Source of the DNA: JASHPR01 sp963815375
Lineage (GTDB): Bacteria > Actinomycetota > Actinomycetes > Streptosporangiales > Streptosporangiaceae
Assembly: GCA_963815375.1 (NCBI GenBank)
Contig: CAWFGX010000001.1
Span: 1 to 64,000 of the forward strand
Reading direction: 5' to 3'
Length of the DNA stretch: 64,000 nucleotides
The notes under the pieces are model-generated. The model was given only the letters and a program-made list of their open reading frames with translations, ran no database searches and was not told the DNA's origin. A program made the translations under genes and the position numbers. Shown here in pieces: positions 24,774 to 34,566 of the stretch. The first letter of the stretch is position 1, and each line of letters starts with the position of its first letter.

Positions 24774-26018
24774 CTAGCGCGTCGAGTGCCTGCCTGGCGC
24801 GGCTACTGTCCCGTACGAGCCAGCCGCGGTGCCCGCACCGCCGTCGCTGGCCGGGACGATGGCACCGTTCTGCGCTGCCTCCTGGTCGGGCGCGGGCGGG
24901 CTCTCGTCGCCGTAGTCGTAGTCCTCCCCCGCCCCGGACAGCCCCTTCTTGACCGTTTCGAGGATCGTCATGCCCTGGCCCACCAGGCCGGCCGCGATCT
25001 GGCCGAGGCCGTCGGCACCGTTCAGCACGCTGACGTTGGCGTCCGCCAGCCCGGCTGCCGCCTCCCGGACGATCTGCGGAAGCTGCTCGATGAGCATCCG
25101 GTCGAGGGCGATGCGGTTGTGCGAGGCGGCCGCCTCGGCCTGCAGCTTCACCCGCCGCGCGTCGGCCTCGGCCAGGATGCGGACCTTTTCTGCCTCAGCC
25201 TCGGCCGGCTTGACCACCTCAGCGACAAGCTGCCGCTCGCGCAGCTCCGCCTGGCGCCGCGCCAGGTCAGCCTGGGCGGCGATCACGTTCATCTGCGCCT
25301 GAGCCTGTGCCAGCGGCCCGGCCTGCGAGGCCTCAGACTGCGCCTTGTCGATCTCGGCCTTGTACTGCGCCTGCACCACAGCGGTCTGCCTGCTGTACTC
25401 GGCCTGCTTGCGCAGCGACTCCTGCTGCGCCTCGGCCGAAGCCTGGTTGGCCTGGGCCTGAGCGATCTGCGCCTGGCGCTGGATGGCGGCCTTGTGCGGC
25501 GAGGCCATCGCTTCGATGTAGCCGCTGTTCAGGTCGTCGATCGACTGGATCTGCAGCGAGTCCACGATCAGGCCCATCGTGGCCATCTCGGCCTTGGAGC
25601 CGTCCAGCACCTCGCTGGCCAGCTTCTGCCGCTCGGTCACGATCTCCTCGACGGTCATCGAGCCGATGATCGAGCGCAGGTGGCCGGCGAAGATCTGCCC
25701 GGTCAGCGTAGGCATCTGGTCCTGGTCGTGCAGGAACCGCTGGGCTGCGTTGACGATGCTCTCGTCGTCGTTGCCGACCTTGAAGGCGATCACAGCCCGG
25801 ACGTTCAGCGCGATGCCCTGCTTGGTCACGCAGGTCTCGGAGACCTCAGCCTCGGACATGCGCAGGGTAAGCCGGTAGACCCTGCGGAAGATGGGCATCA
25901 CGAACGCGCCATGGCCGGTGACGACCCGGAATGGCGCGCCGCGCTGCCCGAACCGGGCGCCCGAGATCAGCATTGTCTCGTCGGGAGCGGGGACACGGTA
26001 GCCGAACATTGTCTTCAT
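24774..26018 (-). CDS. Flotillin-like SPFH/Band 7 protein
   Basis: A 414-residue protein with an N-terminal SPFH domain (about 20-190, including GIALNVRAVIAFKVGNDDESIVNAAQRFL and MTVEEIVTERQKLASEVL). A long Ala/Gln/Glu coiled-coil region (about 190-330, many EAEA-type repeats) and an acidic disordered tail follow. Flotillins scaffold ordered membrane domains. The partner NfeD gene lies 52 bases upstream in the same direction. The hopanoid operon elsewhere in the window makes a lipid that orders such domains (inference). Confidence 0.9.
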   Translation of the reverse strand: MKTMFGYRVPAPDETMLISGARFGQRGAPFRVVTGHGAFVMPIFRRVYRLTLRMSEAEVSETCVTKQGIALNVRAVIAFKVGNDDESIVNAAQRFLHDQDQMPTLTGQIFAGHLRSIIGSMTVEEIVTERQKLASEVLDGSKAEMATMGLIVDSLQIQSIDDLNSGYIEAMASPHKAAIQRQAQIAQAQANQASAEAQQESLRKQAEYSRQTAVVQAQYKAEIDKAQSEASQAGPLAQAQAQMNVIAAQADLARRQAELRERQLVAEVVKPAEAEAEKVRILAEADARRVKLQAEAAASHNRIALDRMLIEQLPQIVREAAAGLADANVSVLNGADGLGQIAAGLVGQGMTILETVKKGLSGAGEDYDYGDESPPAPDQEAAQNGAIVPASDGGAGTAAGSYGTVAAPGRHSTR

Positions 26019-26070
26019 CTCCAGTCGGATATGACGCAGTCCCCCGTGGTAACTGCTGCCAGGATTTGTC

Positions 26071-26319
26071 TTACTGCACGGGCGAGTCAGAAGGGAAGGG
26101 TTCGAGCGGATCGTTCCATTCGCTCACGTCGACGGTCCTTCGGCCCCGCGATTCGATCACCAGGACCGTGGCGCCCTTCGGCAGCGGCGTGATCGACCAG
26201 GCGATGTACACCTCGGTCCCGCCCCTGATCTTGACCACAACTTCGCCAGGACCCTTGGGTCCTCTCGTGGCCACCTTGAGCACCCCGATGCTGCCTATCA
26301 GCGAGGTCTCCCCAGGCAC
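26071..26319 (-). CDS. NfeD-like OB-fold protein
   Basis: An 82-residue protein from GTG 26319 with GAGGAG about 9 bases upstream; the longer upstream frame is compositionally poor. The sequence GSIGVLKVATRGPKGPGEVVVKIRGGTEVYIAWS, then LPKGATVLVIESRGRRTVDVSEW, is the beta-barrel (OB-fold) of the NfeD C-terminal domain. The short soluble form (NfeD1b-like) lacks the usual membrane helices. It is first in an operon with a flotillin gene, the classic partner. Confidence 0.75.
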   Translation of the reverse strand: MPGETSLIGSIGVLKVATRGPKGPGEVVVKIRGGTEVYIAWSITPLPKGATVLVIESRGRRTVDVSEWNDPLEPFPSDSPVQ

Positions 26320-26710
26320 CGTCAGCCGCTCCTCATCCTGTTGCGGATGGTGCCAGTATGCCGCCCGGCGGCCGGGGAATAGCCGCGCGGGCACCCGCGT
26401 TCCAAGACATCGCTGGTGCGTTGTGTCCCCCGGGCCGCAACTACTGCCTTCGCGGAATACCGTCTGGCTGGAGCCGCGTAGTGCCACTCGCCGAGAGGCG
26501 ACCTCGCACCAGCACCCGGCACGCCCTCGAGAGCACTGTCTCCCGGGGGCGTCGTCGTCTCGGGAAGCAGCAGCGCTACCATCACCGGCGAGACCCTGAC
26601 GACCCCGATGCCCTTGCCGCCATCACTGCCGCAGCGGCGGCAACCCCCCGCGGCATCGCCTGCCGCCAGCACGTCGGGAGAACCCTGTCTTAGGATCTGG
26701 CGCAACCCCC
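26320..26710. other. No convincing gene; promoter region
   Basis: Open frames on both strands are Arg/Gly-rich and lack motifs. The stretch must hold the promoters of the nfeD-flotillin operon (minus) and of the secreted hydrolase (plus). I see no strong repeat. Confidence 0.4.
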
Positions 26711-26722
26711 ATGGAGGAACAA

Positions 26723-27778
26723 GTGCATACCAGATTCAGGCGGGTCGCGGCACTCACCGCACCGCTGACAATGCTTCTGCTGGCGGTGCCAGCGACCGCC
26801 ACGGCTTCCCCCGCCGTCCATCCAGAGAACCTGTCGCTCCGGCAGTGCCAGACGGTGGACATCCCGGTGGCGCTCGCGGCCGGCGACCCGGCCAACCTGC
26901 AGGTCTCGGGCGAGTACTGCGTACCGTTTGTGCCAACCAGCACCATCGACGTCTTGGTACCCGGAACCACTTACAACCACATGTACTGGGACTGGCCGGT
27001 TGACCCGGCAACTTACAGCTACGTGGACCACACCCTGCTGGCCGGCCGAGCCACCCTCGCGATCGACAGGCTCGGGACTGGTGCATCGTCCCATCCGGCC
27101 AGCACCGAGATCACCGACACCGTCAGCGCGTACGCGGTGCACCAGGTAATCCAGTGGGCCCGGCAGCAGCTCGGCTACTCGCGGGTAGACCTCATCGGGC
27201 ACTCGCTCGGCAGCATCATCGCATCCATCGTCGCTGGCACGTACCCAGGCGACGTCACCAGGCTCGTCCTTACTGGCGACCTGAACGTGGACACGTCGGA
27301 TCACGTCGCGGCACAGGCCGACTTCTACCCTGCGTCTCAGGACCCCCAGTTCTCTGGAGACGGATACGATCCTGGATACCTGACCACCATTCCAGGCACG
27401 CGCGCCGGGCTGTACTACTACAACGGAGATCCTTCTGTCATCGCGTATGACGAGGCCCACAAGGACGTGGTCAGCAGTACGGAGTTCGGGACGGGAATTG
27501 CCGTCCCGAACATGCCTCCTGGCCCGGCTAATCCTGAGGATCGCGTCACCGCGCCAGTCCTTCTGATCGTCGGCCAGGAGGACTTTCTGCTGTGCGAGAG
27601 TACCGGCGCACCCGACTGCGCAGACCTTACGGCGCTCCGCCAGCTAGAGCAGCCGTACTACGCTGACGCCGCCAGCCTTACCGTGCTGAGCGTGCCGGAT
27701 ACGGGACATGACCTGGCACTCAATAAGACTGCCGGCATCTCATTTACGCTGGTCGACGCGTGGCTGGTCACCCATTAG
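26723..27778 (+). CDS. Secreted alpha/beta hydrolase
   Basis: A protein of about 351 residues. GTG 26723 is preferred because GGAGGA lies 5 bases upstream; an ATG at 26711 overlaps that site. A signal peptide (VAALTAPLTMLLLAVPATATA) leads into an alpha/beta hydrolase fold: nucleophile elbow GHSLGS, Asp in VGQEDFLL and His in DTGHDLAL complete the triad. The substrate is unknown; esterase or lipase-like chemistry outside the cell is likely. Confidence 0.82.
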   Translation: MHTRFRRVAALTAPLTMLLLAVPATATASPAVHPENLSLRQCQTVDIPVALAAGDPANLQVSGEYCVPFVPTSTIDVLVPGTTYNHMYWDWPVDPATYSYVDHTLLAGRATLAIDRLGTGASSHPASTEITDTVSAYAVHQVIQWARQQLGYSRVDLIGHSLGSIIASIVAGTYPGDVTRLVLTGDLNVDTSDHVAAQADFYPASQDPQFSGDGYDPGYLTTIPGTRAGLYYYNGDPSVIAYDEAHKDVVSSTEFGTGIAVPNMPPGPANPEDRVTAPVLLIVGQEDFLLCESTGAPDCADLTALRQLEQPYYADAASLTVLSVPDTGHDLALNKTAGISFTLVDAWLVTH

Positions 27779-27784
27779 AGGCGG

Positions 27785-28735
27785 TCAGCCCTTCAGCGCG
27801 CCGGAGATGAGGCCGCGTACGTAGTAGCGCTGCAGCGCGACGTACACAACGACGCACGGGATCATGGCGATGACAGCCCCAGCCAGCAGCAGCCCGTAGT
27901 TGATGGCGCCGTAGGTCCCGGTCTCGATGTTGCTCAGCGCCACAGGAAGGGTGAACAGGCTGTCGTTGGTCATGAACGTCAGCGCACCCAGGAACTCCGT
28001 CCACGAGAACAGGAACGCGTACAGGGCGGTGGTCGCGATCCCCGGCAGCACCAGCGGCCGGAGCACCGACACCAGGGTCCGTGCCACCGAGGCGCCGTCC
28101 ACTCGGGCGGCGTCAACGATCTCCCCGGGTACCTGCAGGAAGCTGTTGCGCATCACGTAGACGCCCACCGGGAGGTTGAACGTTGTGTAGAACAGCGCGA
28201 GACCGACCAGGTTGTTCAGCAGGTGGAGGAAATGCAGCTCGAGGAAGAGCGGCGTCAGGACGGCCTGGAAAGGGATCATGAACGCGAGCAGGACCAGACC
28301 GAAGACAAGCCCCGAGCCCCGGAACCGGAAGAGCCCGAAGCCGTACCCGGCAAGCAGCGCGACAGCGGCCGTCAGCAGCGCCGTGAGCACGCCGACAATC
28401 AGGCTGTTCACCAGGTTGCGGATGATGTCGTCCTGACCCGAGAGAAGTACGCGGAAGTTCGCGATCGTCGGGTGACCGAAGCTGCTCCCCGACAGCGGCG
28501 TGGTGACGGCCGATTCGGGCTGCACCGAGCGGACGATCTCCCACAGCAGCGGCAGGACGAACACCGCGCTGATCGCTACCCCGCCGGCGATGTACAGCGC
28601 CAGGCCGCCGCGCCCGGTGTGAGCGCGGCGCTGTGGGCCGCCTTCGCGGCCGGGAGTGCCGCCTGCCGGCACACCGGACCCTGTTGGGGACGGCGCCGCT
28701 TCAGCGTCCCGCCTTCGGTTGCGCAGCGATGCCAT
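27785..28735 (-). CDS. Sugar ABC transporter permease (MalG-like)
   Basis: A 316-residue permease with six spans and the EAA loop (EIVDAARVDGASVARTLVSVLRPLVLPGI) that docks the ATPase. It starts at ATG 28735, overlapping the TGA of the partner permease by one base. It is the last gene of the GH127, binding protein, permease, permease operon. No ATPase gene is nearby, so a shared MsiK-type ATPase is likely (known for actinomycete sugar importers). Confidence 0.92.
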   Translation of the reverse strand: MASLRNRRRDAEAAPSPTGSGVPAGGTPGREGGPQRRAHTGRGGLALYIAGGVAISAVFVLPLLWEIVRSVQPESAVTTPLSGSSFGHPTIANFRVLLSGQDDIIRNLVNSLIVGVLTALLTAAVALLAGYGFGLFRFRGSGLVFGLVLLAFMIPFQAVLTPLFLELHFLHLLNNLVGLALFYTTFNLPVGVYVMRNSFLQVPGEIVDAARVDGASVARTLVSVLRPLVLPGIATTALYAFLFSWTEFLGALTFMTNDSLFTLPVALSNIETGTYGAINYGLLLAGAVIAMIPCVVVYVALQRYYVRGLISGALKG

Positions 28736-29769
28736 CAGTCCCGGTCTCCCTGCAGGTAGCGGAACTGGACGAAAGTGATCAGCCCGACGACGATCACCAG
28801 CACGACCGACATCGCGCTGGCGAGGCCGACGTCCTGGCTCGGGATGGCGGTCTGGTAGATCTGCATCACCACCGACTCGGTGCTTGTTCCCGGGCCGCCA
28901 TCGGTGATGATGAAGAACTGGTTGAACGCGAGGAACGAGCCGATGACCGAGATGATCAGGCTGAGCGCGATCGACCGGCGCAGCAGAGGGAGCGTCACCC
29001 GCCTCTCCGCGCTCCACCAGGAGGCCCCGTCGACCCGGGCCGCCTGGTAGAGCTCGGCCGGGATGGCCTGCATCCCGGCCATCAGCAGCATCATGGTCAG
29101 GCCTGACGCGAACCAGATGACCAGGATGCAGATCGCTGTGGTCGCCAGGCCGGTGTGCACTGTCCACGCGGTCGAGTCGCTCGCGATCCTCAGCTTGGAC
29201 AGCACGAAGTTCGCGGTGCCAGAGTCCGGCTGCAGTTCCACCACGGCCATGTAGCTCTCGGTCACCAGCCCGACGATGTAGGGCAGGAAGATCAGCGTGC
29301 GGAACACCGTCGTCCCTGGGCGGTTCGCCCGGACGAACACGGCCAGGGCGTAGCCGACGACGAAGATCGGGATCGTGACGATCGCTGTGTACTTAAGCGT
29401 GAACACGATCGACTGCAGGAACTCCGAGTTGTGGACGAGGTTCTGGTAGTTCGCCAGGCCGATGAAGTGGTAGGGGCCGACCAGGGGCCAGTTCGTGAGC
29501 GAGATGTAGACCCCGAAGCCAAGCGGGAACAGCGCGAACACGGCGACGAGGAGCAGCGCTGGTGCTGTAAGGCCCAGTCCTACCCGCGCGTTCCTGCGGC
29601 TGGCGGTGCCGCGCCGCGATGGTCTCTGCGGGCCAGCACGCGCAGTGCTCGCGAGAGCGCGCGCGCCGGGCAAGCCGCCGCGCGGCCGCTGGGTGGCTGC
29701 CACGGCCTGTGCCCTCCTCCCGTCGGCGGCCGCGGATAGCTGGCCAGCCACGCTGAGCCGGCCAGCCAT
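28735..29769 (-). CDS. Sugar ABC transporter permease (MalF-like)
   Basis: A 344-residue permease with about six spans after a long Arg/Ala-rich cytoplasmic N-terminus (about 70 residues, possibly over-extended). The EAA loop is AELYQAARVDGASWWSAERRVTLPLLRRSI. It pairs with the MalG-like subunit downstream to import oligosaccharides across the membrane. Confidence 0.92.
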   Translation of the reverse strand: MAGRLSVAGQLSAAADGRRAQAVAATQRPRGGLPGARALASTARAGPQRPSRRGTASRRNARVGLGLTAPALLLVAVFALFPLGFGVYISLTNWPLVGPYHFIGLANYQNLVHNSEFLQSIVFTLKYTAIVTIPIFVVGYALAVFVRANRPGTTVFRTLIFLPYIVGLVTESYMAVVELQPDSGTANFVLSKLRIASDSTAWTVHTGLATTAICILVIWFASGLTMMLLMAGMQAIPAELYQAARVDGASWWSAERRVTLPLLRRSIALSLIISVIGSFLAFNQFFIITDGGPGTSTESVVMQIYQTAIPSQDVGLASAMSVVLVIVVGLITFVQFRYLQGDRD

Positions 29770-29780
29770 CCCTCGGCCGG

Positions 29781-31091
29781 TCAGCTCTTCACAGTGTCCA
29801 GGGTGGACTGTATGCCGGACTGGCCTTCCTGCAGTCCAGCTGTGAGGTTGTTGTTGTAGACCGCGTCCTCGAACATCTTGAACCAGGGCGACCCGGGCTC
29901 GTTGTACACGGCGTCATAGGCGAGCGTGTATTCCACCGACCCCTTAGCCAGGGCCTTGAGAGCCACCGCGTCGTACGGGTTCTTGGCGGCGAACGAGGGC
30001 GTGAGAATGTCGGTCCGCACCGGGGTGTCGCCCAGCGACGGGTACTGCACTTGCTGCGCGGGCTCGAGCGCCCACTTGATGAACTCCCAGGCCCCCGACG
30101 AGTTGGACGCGCCGGCCGGGATCACGAAGTCGTCGCCGCCGTCGAACGTGCTGTAGCTGTCGCCGGTGATACCAGGCAGCGGCGCGTCAGCGAAGTCCGC
30201 GGCCAGGCTCGGCTTGAACGCCGCTGCGATCCCGTAGTCGCCCGGCAGGATGCCGACCTTGCCGGCCTCGAAGTCGGCGCCCCAGGTCAGCCCGTTCTGC
30301 GTCTGATCGGCCAGGGGCACAAGCTTCCTGGACCACATGAGCTGGTAGTCCGACAGCATGGTCTTCAGCTGACTGTCGTTGGCTACGTTGGCTGTCTGGT
30401 TGCCGAGCGGGCCCTTGAGCATGTGCACGCCGTCCGCCCACAGCGAGGGCAGCATCGTGAAGCCAAGGCAGCCCTGGCAGTTGCCGGCGAACGAGAACCC
30501 TGAGATGCCGTTACCCAGCGCGCTGATCTTCTCGGCGTCCGTGACGATCTGGGCGTAGTTGGTGGGCGGGTCGTTCGGGTTCAGCCCGGCCTCGGCGAAA
30601 AGCTTCTTGTTGTACCAGAGCACCGACAGGTCGGCGAGGTACGGAAGGCCGTAGTACTGGCTGCCGATGGTGGCGAGCGCGAGGTGGCCTGGGCTCAGCG
30701 CGCGCTTGTACGGCAGCGCGTTGACGTACTTCGTGATGTTCAGCAGCGCGTTCTCGTGGGAGAACGTCGGTACGTCGATGTCGTTGAGGCCGACGACATC
30801 CGGCGGGGACCCGGCCCGGATAGCGGTCGCAAGCTGGCTGGTGTCGTCGTTGGGCGGTGTCAGGTGCAGGACAACCTTCAGGTTCTTGTGCGTGGCGTTG
30901 AACTCGCTGACCAGGGCCTTGGCCGGGCCGTCAGTTGCCTGGCGGGCCCAGAAAACGACGGTGCCTGTGGCGTTCACGCCGAACGACGAGGCCGATGGCG
31001 ACGACGCGGTGCCTCCCGACGAACTGCACGCCGTGACACCCAGGACCACGGCCACGGCCGCGGCGATCGATAGGTAACCGGCGCGTCTCAT
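29781..31091 (-). CDS. Sugar-binding lipoprotein of ABC importer
   Basis: A 436-residue extracellular solute-binding protein (family 1). The signal peptide ends in a lipobox (VLGVTACSSS), so it is anchored to the outer face of the membrane. The mature part has typical FWARQATDGPAKALVSEFNATHKN and later WEFIKWALEPAQQVQYPSLGDTPVRTDI segments. Placement after a GH127 gene suggests it binds arabinose-containing oligosaccharides (inference). Confidence 0.93.
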   Translation of the reverse strand: MRRAGYLSIAAAVAVVLGVTACSSSGGTASSPSASSFGVNATGTVVFWARQATDGPAKALVSEFNATHKNLKVVLHLTPPNDDTSQLATAIRAGSPPDVVGLNDIDVPTFSHENALLNITKYVNALPYKRALSPGHLALATIGSQYYGLPYLADLSVLWYNKKLFAEAGLNPNDPPTNYAQIVTDAEKISALGNGISGFSFAGNCQGCLGFTMLPSLWADGVHMLKGPLGNQTANVANDSQLKTMLSDYQLMWSRKLVPLADQTQNGLTWGADFEAGKVGILPGDYGIAAAFKPSLAADFADAPLPGITGDSYSTFDGGDDFVIPAGASNSSGAWEFIKWALEPAQQVQYPSLGDTPVRTDILTPSFAAKNPYDAVALKALAKGSVEYTLAYDAVYNEPGSPWFKMFEDAVYNNNLTAGLQEGQSGIQSTLDTVKS

Positions 31092-31180
31092 GGTTGTCTG
31101 CCCTTCCTGGCTCGTGCCGCAGCCGCGAGCGAATGCCGCGGCCTGGAGCGTCCGTGCATGGTGTCGACCTCCTCGGGGGA

Positions 31181-33175
31181 TTAGCGGGTTTCTGCGGTAT
31201 CAGGGCCGTGGCCGGCTGGCGGGCCGTCCCGGCCGGCAGGGGGCGCCGCCGCCTGGACCCATGGCATCCAGACCCGCATAGCCCGGCCGTCGCGGTTGTC
31301 CCACTGGAAGTACGGGATGGCCACCGCCGTGACCCGGTCGCCCACAGCGATGCCTGGATCAGGCTCGGGGAAATACGGCAGGCCTCGCTGGCTCATCAGA
31401 TTCAGGTGAGTCGCCCGGGTCTGCACGGTCACGGTTCGCCCGATGGCTGCCATGTCAGCGTCGGTCGCAGCGAGATCGCCGTCACTGAGCGCGAGGTCCT
31501 CGACGCTCGCTCCGCCGGGCTGGTCGGCCTGCTCGAAGCAGTAGACAAGGGGCCCGCGCTGCACGGCAGCTGTTCCCCGGAGCGCGTCGATGCGGCGCCC
31601 AGGGAAGGCCAGCCGCGGGGTGACGTTCAGGTCGCAGCGCACGACATCCCCGGGCATCCAGTGCCGCCGGACGACAAGGTAGCCGCGGTGGGCCGGGTCG
31701 GGCGCTGCCTGACTGCCGTTGACTGTGAACCGGGCGTCGCGGCTCCACTCCGGAATCCGCACACCCAGCCCGCAGGCGCCCGGCGGCGCGCTGCGCACCT
31801 CCAGGCTGACCGTCCCGGCCCACGGGTAGCCGGATGTCATGGCGACTCGCATCACGCCGCCCGCAAGGTTCGCCTCGATGGTCGCCTCGGCGAACTGCTG
31901 CACGTAGAGCACGTCATCTGCGGTGGTCGCGAGGTAGTGCGCCAGGGACGCCAGCAGGCGCATGATGTTCGGCGGGCAGCAGGCGCAGGAGAACCACTCG
32001 CGCCGCCGGCCGGGGTCGTCTTCCTCATAGTGATCATCGCGGCGCTGCAGCGGGTTGACGTAGAAAAACCGCCGGCCGTCCGCGGATACCGCCCCGCCGA
32101 CGGCGTTCAACAGCGCGCGCTCGATGAGATCGGCGTACCTGCTCTCCCCTGTGGCCAGGAGCAGCCGCCAGCTCCACTGGATGCTCGCGATGGCGGCGCA
32201 GGTCTCGTTGTAGGCACGGTCGGGCGGCAGCTCGAACGCGTCACCGAACGACTCGCCACTGTGCCGGGACCCGACGCCCCCGGTGAGGGATGTCTTGTTT
32301 GCGGCCATGTCGTCCCAGCGGGTTACCGACGACGCGAGCAGCTCGCCATCGCCGTTCTCGACCGCGACGTCAGCAACGCCGGCTTCCAGGTAGAGCGCCC
32401 GCACCGCGTGCCCGGCTATGGCGGGAGACTCCCGGACCGGCGTGTCGTCCTGCAGGTAACGCAGGCCGAAGCCGGAGTCGCCGATCAGTCCCCGGCCGCG
32501 CTGATCGACGAACTGGGCGGCCAGGCTCAGATAGGGCCTGTGGCCGGTCTGCCGGTAGAGCTCTGTCAGCGCGGTCTCGATCACCGGGTGCCCGTCGATG
32601 CCCTTCTCGCGGCCTGCGAAGACATCGACCAGGTGGTCGGCGAAACGCTGTGCGACGCCCAGCAGTTGTGTATCGCCCCGGCCACGTGCGTGCGCGACGG
32701 CCGCCTGGATGAGGTGGCCAGCGCAGTACATCTCATGGCTCGAGGACAGCCTGTGGTAGCGCGGCTCTCCGCTGACCTGGACGTAGGAGTTCAGGTATCC
32801 GTCGTGCTGCTGCGCTTTCTCTAACAGAGCGGTGGCCTCAGCGGCGAATTCGGCCAGGGCATCCGACGGCGCGTGTCCCAGCTCCCAGCCAATCGCCTCC
32901 AGCGTCTTGTAGAGGTCAGAGTCCATGAACACCGGGCCGCGGTAGCCTGCGCTGGCGCCCGCGATGGCCAGGCGCAGGTTGTCGAGATTGCCGGCCGCCC
33001 CCATCTGCCTTAATGCCAGCGGCAGGCTGACCTCGTGATTGCGCTGCTGCCAGTCGTGCAGCAGCCCGCCGGTCAGGCGAGTGCCTGGCCCGTCCGCCGG
33101 GCGGTGAGTGACGGCCGCGGCCGCCGTCGGGCTGGCCGGCCCGGTAGCACCGGGCACCCTGTCGCCTCCAGTCAC
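31181..33175 (-). CDS. Glycoside hydrolase family 127 (beta-L-arabinofuranosidase-like)
   Basis: A 664-residue enzyme from GTG 33175 with AAGGGAG 8 bases upstream. GH127 hallmarks are present: an (alpha/alpha)6 barrel, YNETCAAIA (Glu-x-Cys zinc ligands) and SCACCPPNIMRLLA, whose first Cys of the pair is the nucleophile in characterised beta-L-arabinofuranosidases. It has no signal peptide, so it works inside the cell on imported sugar. It leads the ABC importer operon, so hydrolysis and uptake are co-regulated. Other GH127 activities exist; beta-L-arabinofuranoside is the best guess. Confidence 0.9.
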   Translation of the reverse strand: MTGGDRVPGATGPASPTAAAAVTHRPADGPGTRLTGGLLHDWQQRNHEVSLPLALRQMGAAGNLDNLRLAIAGASAGYRGPVFMDSDLYKTLEAIGWELGHAPSDALAEFAAEATALLEKAQQHDGYLNSYVQVSGEPRYHRLSSSHEMYCAGHLIQAAVAHARGRGDTQLLGVAQRFADHLVDVFAGREKGIDGHPVIETALTELYRQTGHRPYLSLAAQFVDQRGRGLIGDSGFGLRYLQDDTPVRESPAIAGHAVRALYLEAGVADVAVENGDGELLASSVTRWDDMAANKTSLTGGVGSRHSGESFGDAFELPPDRAYNETCAAIASIQWSWRLLLATGESRYADLIERALLNAVGGAVSADGRRFFYVNPLQRRDDHYEEDDPGRRREWFSCACCPPNIMRLLASLAHYLATTADDVLYVQQFAEATIEANLAGGVMRVAMTSGYPWAGTVSLEVRSAPPGACGLGVRIPEWSRDARFTVNGSQAAPDPAHRGYLVVRRHWMPGDVVRCDLNVTPRLAFPGRRIDALRGTAAVQRGPLVYCFEQADQPGGASVEDLALSDGDLAATDADMAAIGRTVTVQTRATHLNLMSQRGLPYFPEPDPGIAVGDRVTAVAIPYFQWDNRDGRAMRVWMPWVQAAAPPAGRDGPPAGHGPDTAETR

Positions 33176-33446
33176 GCGTGCAGCTCCCTTGCTCACGGGC
33201 CCGGGTGTCCCGGGCTGCGCCGACCGTGACCATGGCCCGCCACTCCTGGCCAGCGCGGCTCGCTCGTTGTGGCAGTTGTTGTTAGCGATCACAACGTGGC
33301 GGATTAAGACCAGAGGAGGGAATAGGTTTTCCTCAGTAGTCTGAGGCTGCTGCGGCTGGCGCGTCAAGCCTGTACAGGCACAGTTCAACTACTATTGCGG
33401 CAACCAGCGAACGTCCAGATCACAAGCACTGAATCGGAGCAACCGT
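33176..33446. promoter_or_regulatory. Divergent promoter region of GH127 operon and LacI gene
   Basis: This 271-base gap must hold both promoters. Arms CGTTGTG (33265-33271) and CACAACG (33290-33296) form an inverted repeat in an AT-richer patch (33265-33330), a candidate LacI site. A classic 18-20 bp LacI palindrome with central CG was not found by eye. Confidence 0.4.
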
Positions 33447-34469
33447 TTGCCTCCTGACGAACCCGAAGCCAGGCGCGCGACCATCAGGGATGTGGCGGCG
33501 CAGGCCGGCGTTTCGATCGGCACCGCCTCGAAGGCACTGAATGGCCAGGGGAAGCTGCGGGCCGAGACCCGGGCCAGGGTGGCCGCCGTAGCCAGAGAAC
33601 TCGGCTTCTCCCCCAACATCCTGGCCCGCGGCCTGCTCGCGGGCAGGACCTACACAGTCGGCCTGATCACCACTGACAGCTTCGGCAGGTTCAGCATTCC
33701 GGTGATGCTCGGCGCTGAGGACGCGCTCGGCGCCGGCCAGATCTCGGTCTTCATGTGCGATACGCGAGACGACCAGTCCCGGGAGCAGCAGTACCTGACG
33801 ATGCTGCTCGGTCGGCACGTGGACGGGCTCATCGTCACCGGGCGGAGGATCGAGCCGAGGCCGAGCGTCGGCCACGGCCTGGGCACGCCAGTGGTCTATG
33901 CGATGACCCAGTCGCTCGACAGCGACGAGCCAGCGATCCTCCCGGACGACCACGGCGGCGGTCAGATGGCAGCGCGGCATCTGCTGGCCGCTGGCCGCAG
34001 CCGGCTCGGGCACGTCACCGGCCCCGAGCGCTTCCTCTGTGCCCGCAAACGGGCGGGCGGGTTCTGCGAGACGATCGACGAATCTGGAGCGCGGTTCTCA
34101 GCCCATGACGTCCTCTACGGCGAGTGGAGCGAGGCGTGGGGGCGCCAGGGGGCCAGCATCCTGCTGCGCAGCGACCCCGACGTGCAGGGGATCTTCTGCG
34201 GAAGCGACCAGATCGCCCGCGGCGTCTCCGACGCGCTGCGGGCGGCCGGGCGCCGGGTTCCTGATGACGTCGCCCTGATCGGCTTTGACAACTGGGAGCC
34301 GATGGCCTGTGGCGCCGACCCCCCACTGACCAGCATTGACATGTGCCTGGAAGAAGTCGGACGTGTCGCTGCTGAGCACCTGCTCTCAGCGATCAACGGC
34401 GAGCCGACCTATGGCGTGCACACCGTCCCGTGCCGCCTGGTCACCAGAGGGTCGACAGGCGCTGGATAG
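33447..34469 (+). CDS. LacI-family transcriptional regulator
   Basis: A 340-residue repressor starting at TTG (GGAG about 7 bases upstream). The HTH and hinge (TIRDVAAQAGVSIGTASKALNGQGKLRAETRARV, LGFSPNILARGLLAGRT) are followed by a periplasmic-binding-like sensor domain with FDNWEPM near the C-terminus. It is divergent from the GH127/ABC operon and most likely represses it until a sugar from arabinoside breakdown binds. Confidence 0.92.
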   Translation: MPPDEPEARRATIRDVAAQAGVSIGTASKALNGQGKLRAETRARVAAVARELGFSPNILARGLLAGRTYTVGLITTDSFGRFSIPVMLGAEDALGAGQISVFMCDTRDDQSREQQYLTMLLGRHVDGLIVTGRRIEPRPSVGHGLGTPVVYAMTQSLDSDEPAILPDDHGGGQMAARHLLAAGRSRLGHVTGPERFLCARKRAGGFCETIDESGARFSAHDVLYGEWSEAWGRQGASILLRSDPDVQGIFCGSDQIARGVSDALRAAGRRVPDDVALIGFDNWEPMACGADPPLTSIDMCLEEVGRVAAEHLLSAINGEPTYGVHTVPCRLVTRGSTGAG

Positions 34470-34566
34470 ACTGCTTTTGGGCTGGTCCCGGGCCTGGGCC
34501 GACCGAATCTGCCCGTTGTCGCCGTCCCCGCCGAGCTTGTGTCAGGAAGAAAGGCTGCCCCGGTTC

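Noticed and set aside
24786..26192. 468-codon plus-strand frame
   Set aside because: Antisense to the flotillin gene; its Leu/Arg/Asp repeats mirror the Ala/Glu coiled coil.
31094..32824. 576-codon plus-strand frame
   Set aside because: Antisense to GH127, whose zinc and nucleophile motifs are conserved.
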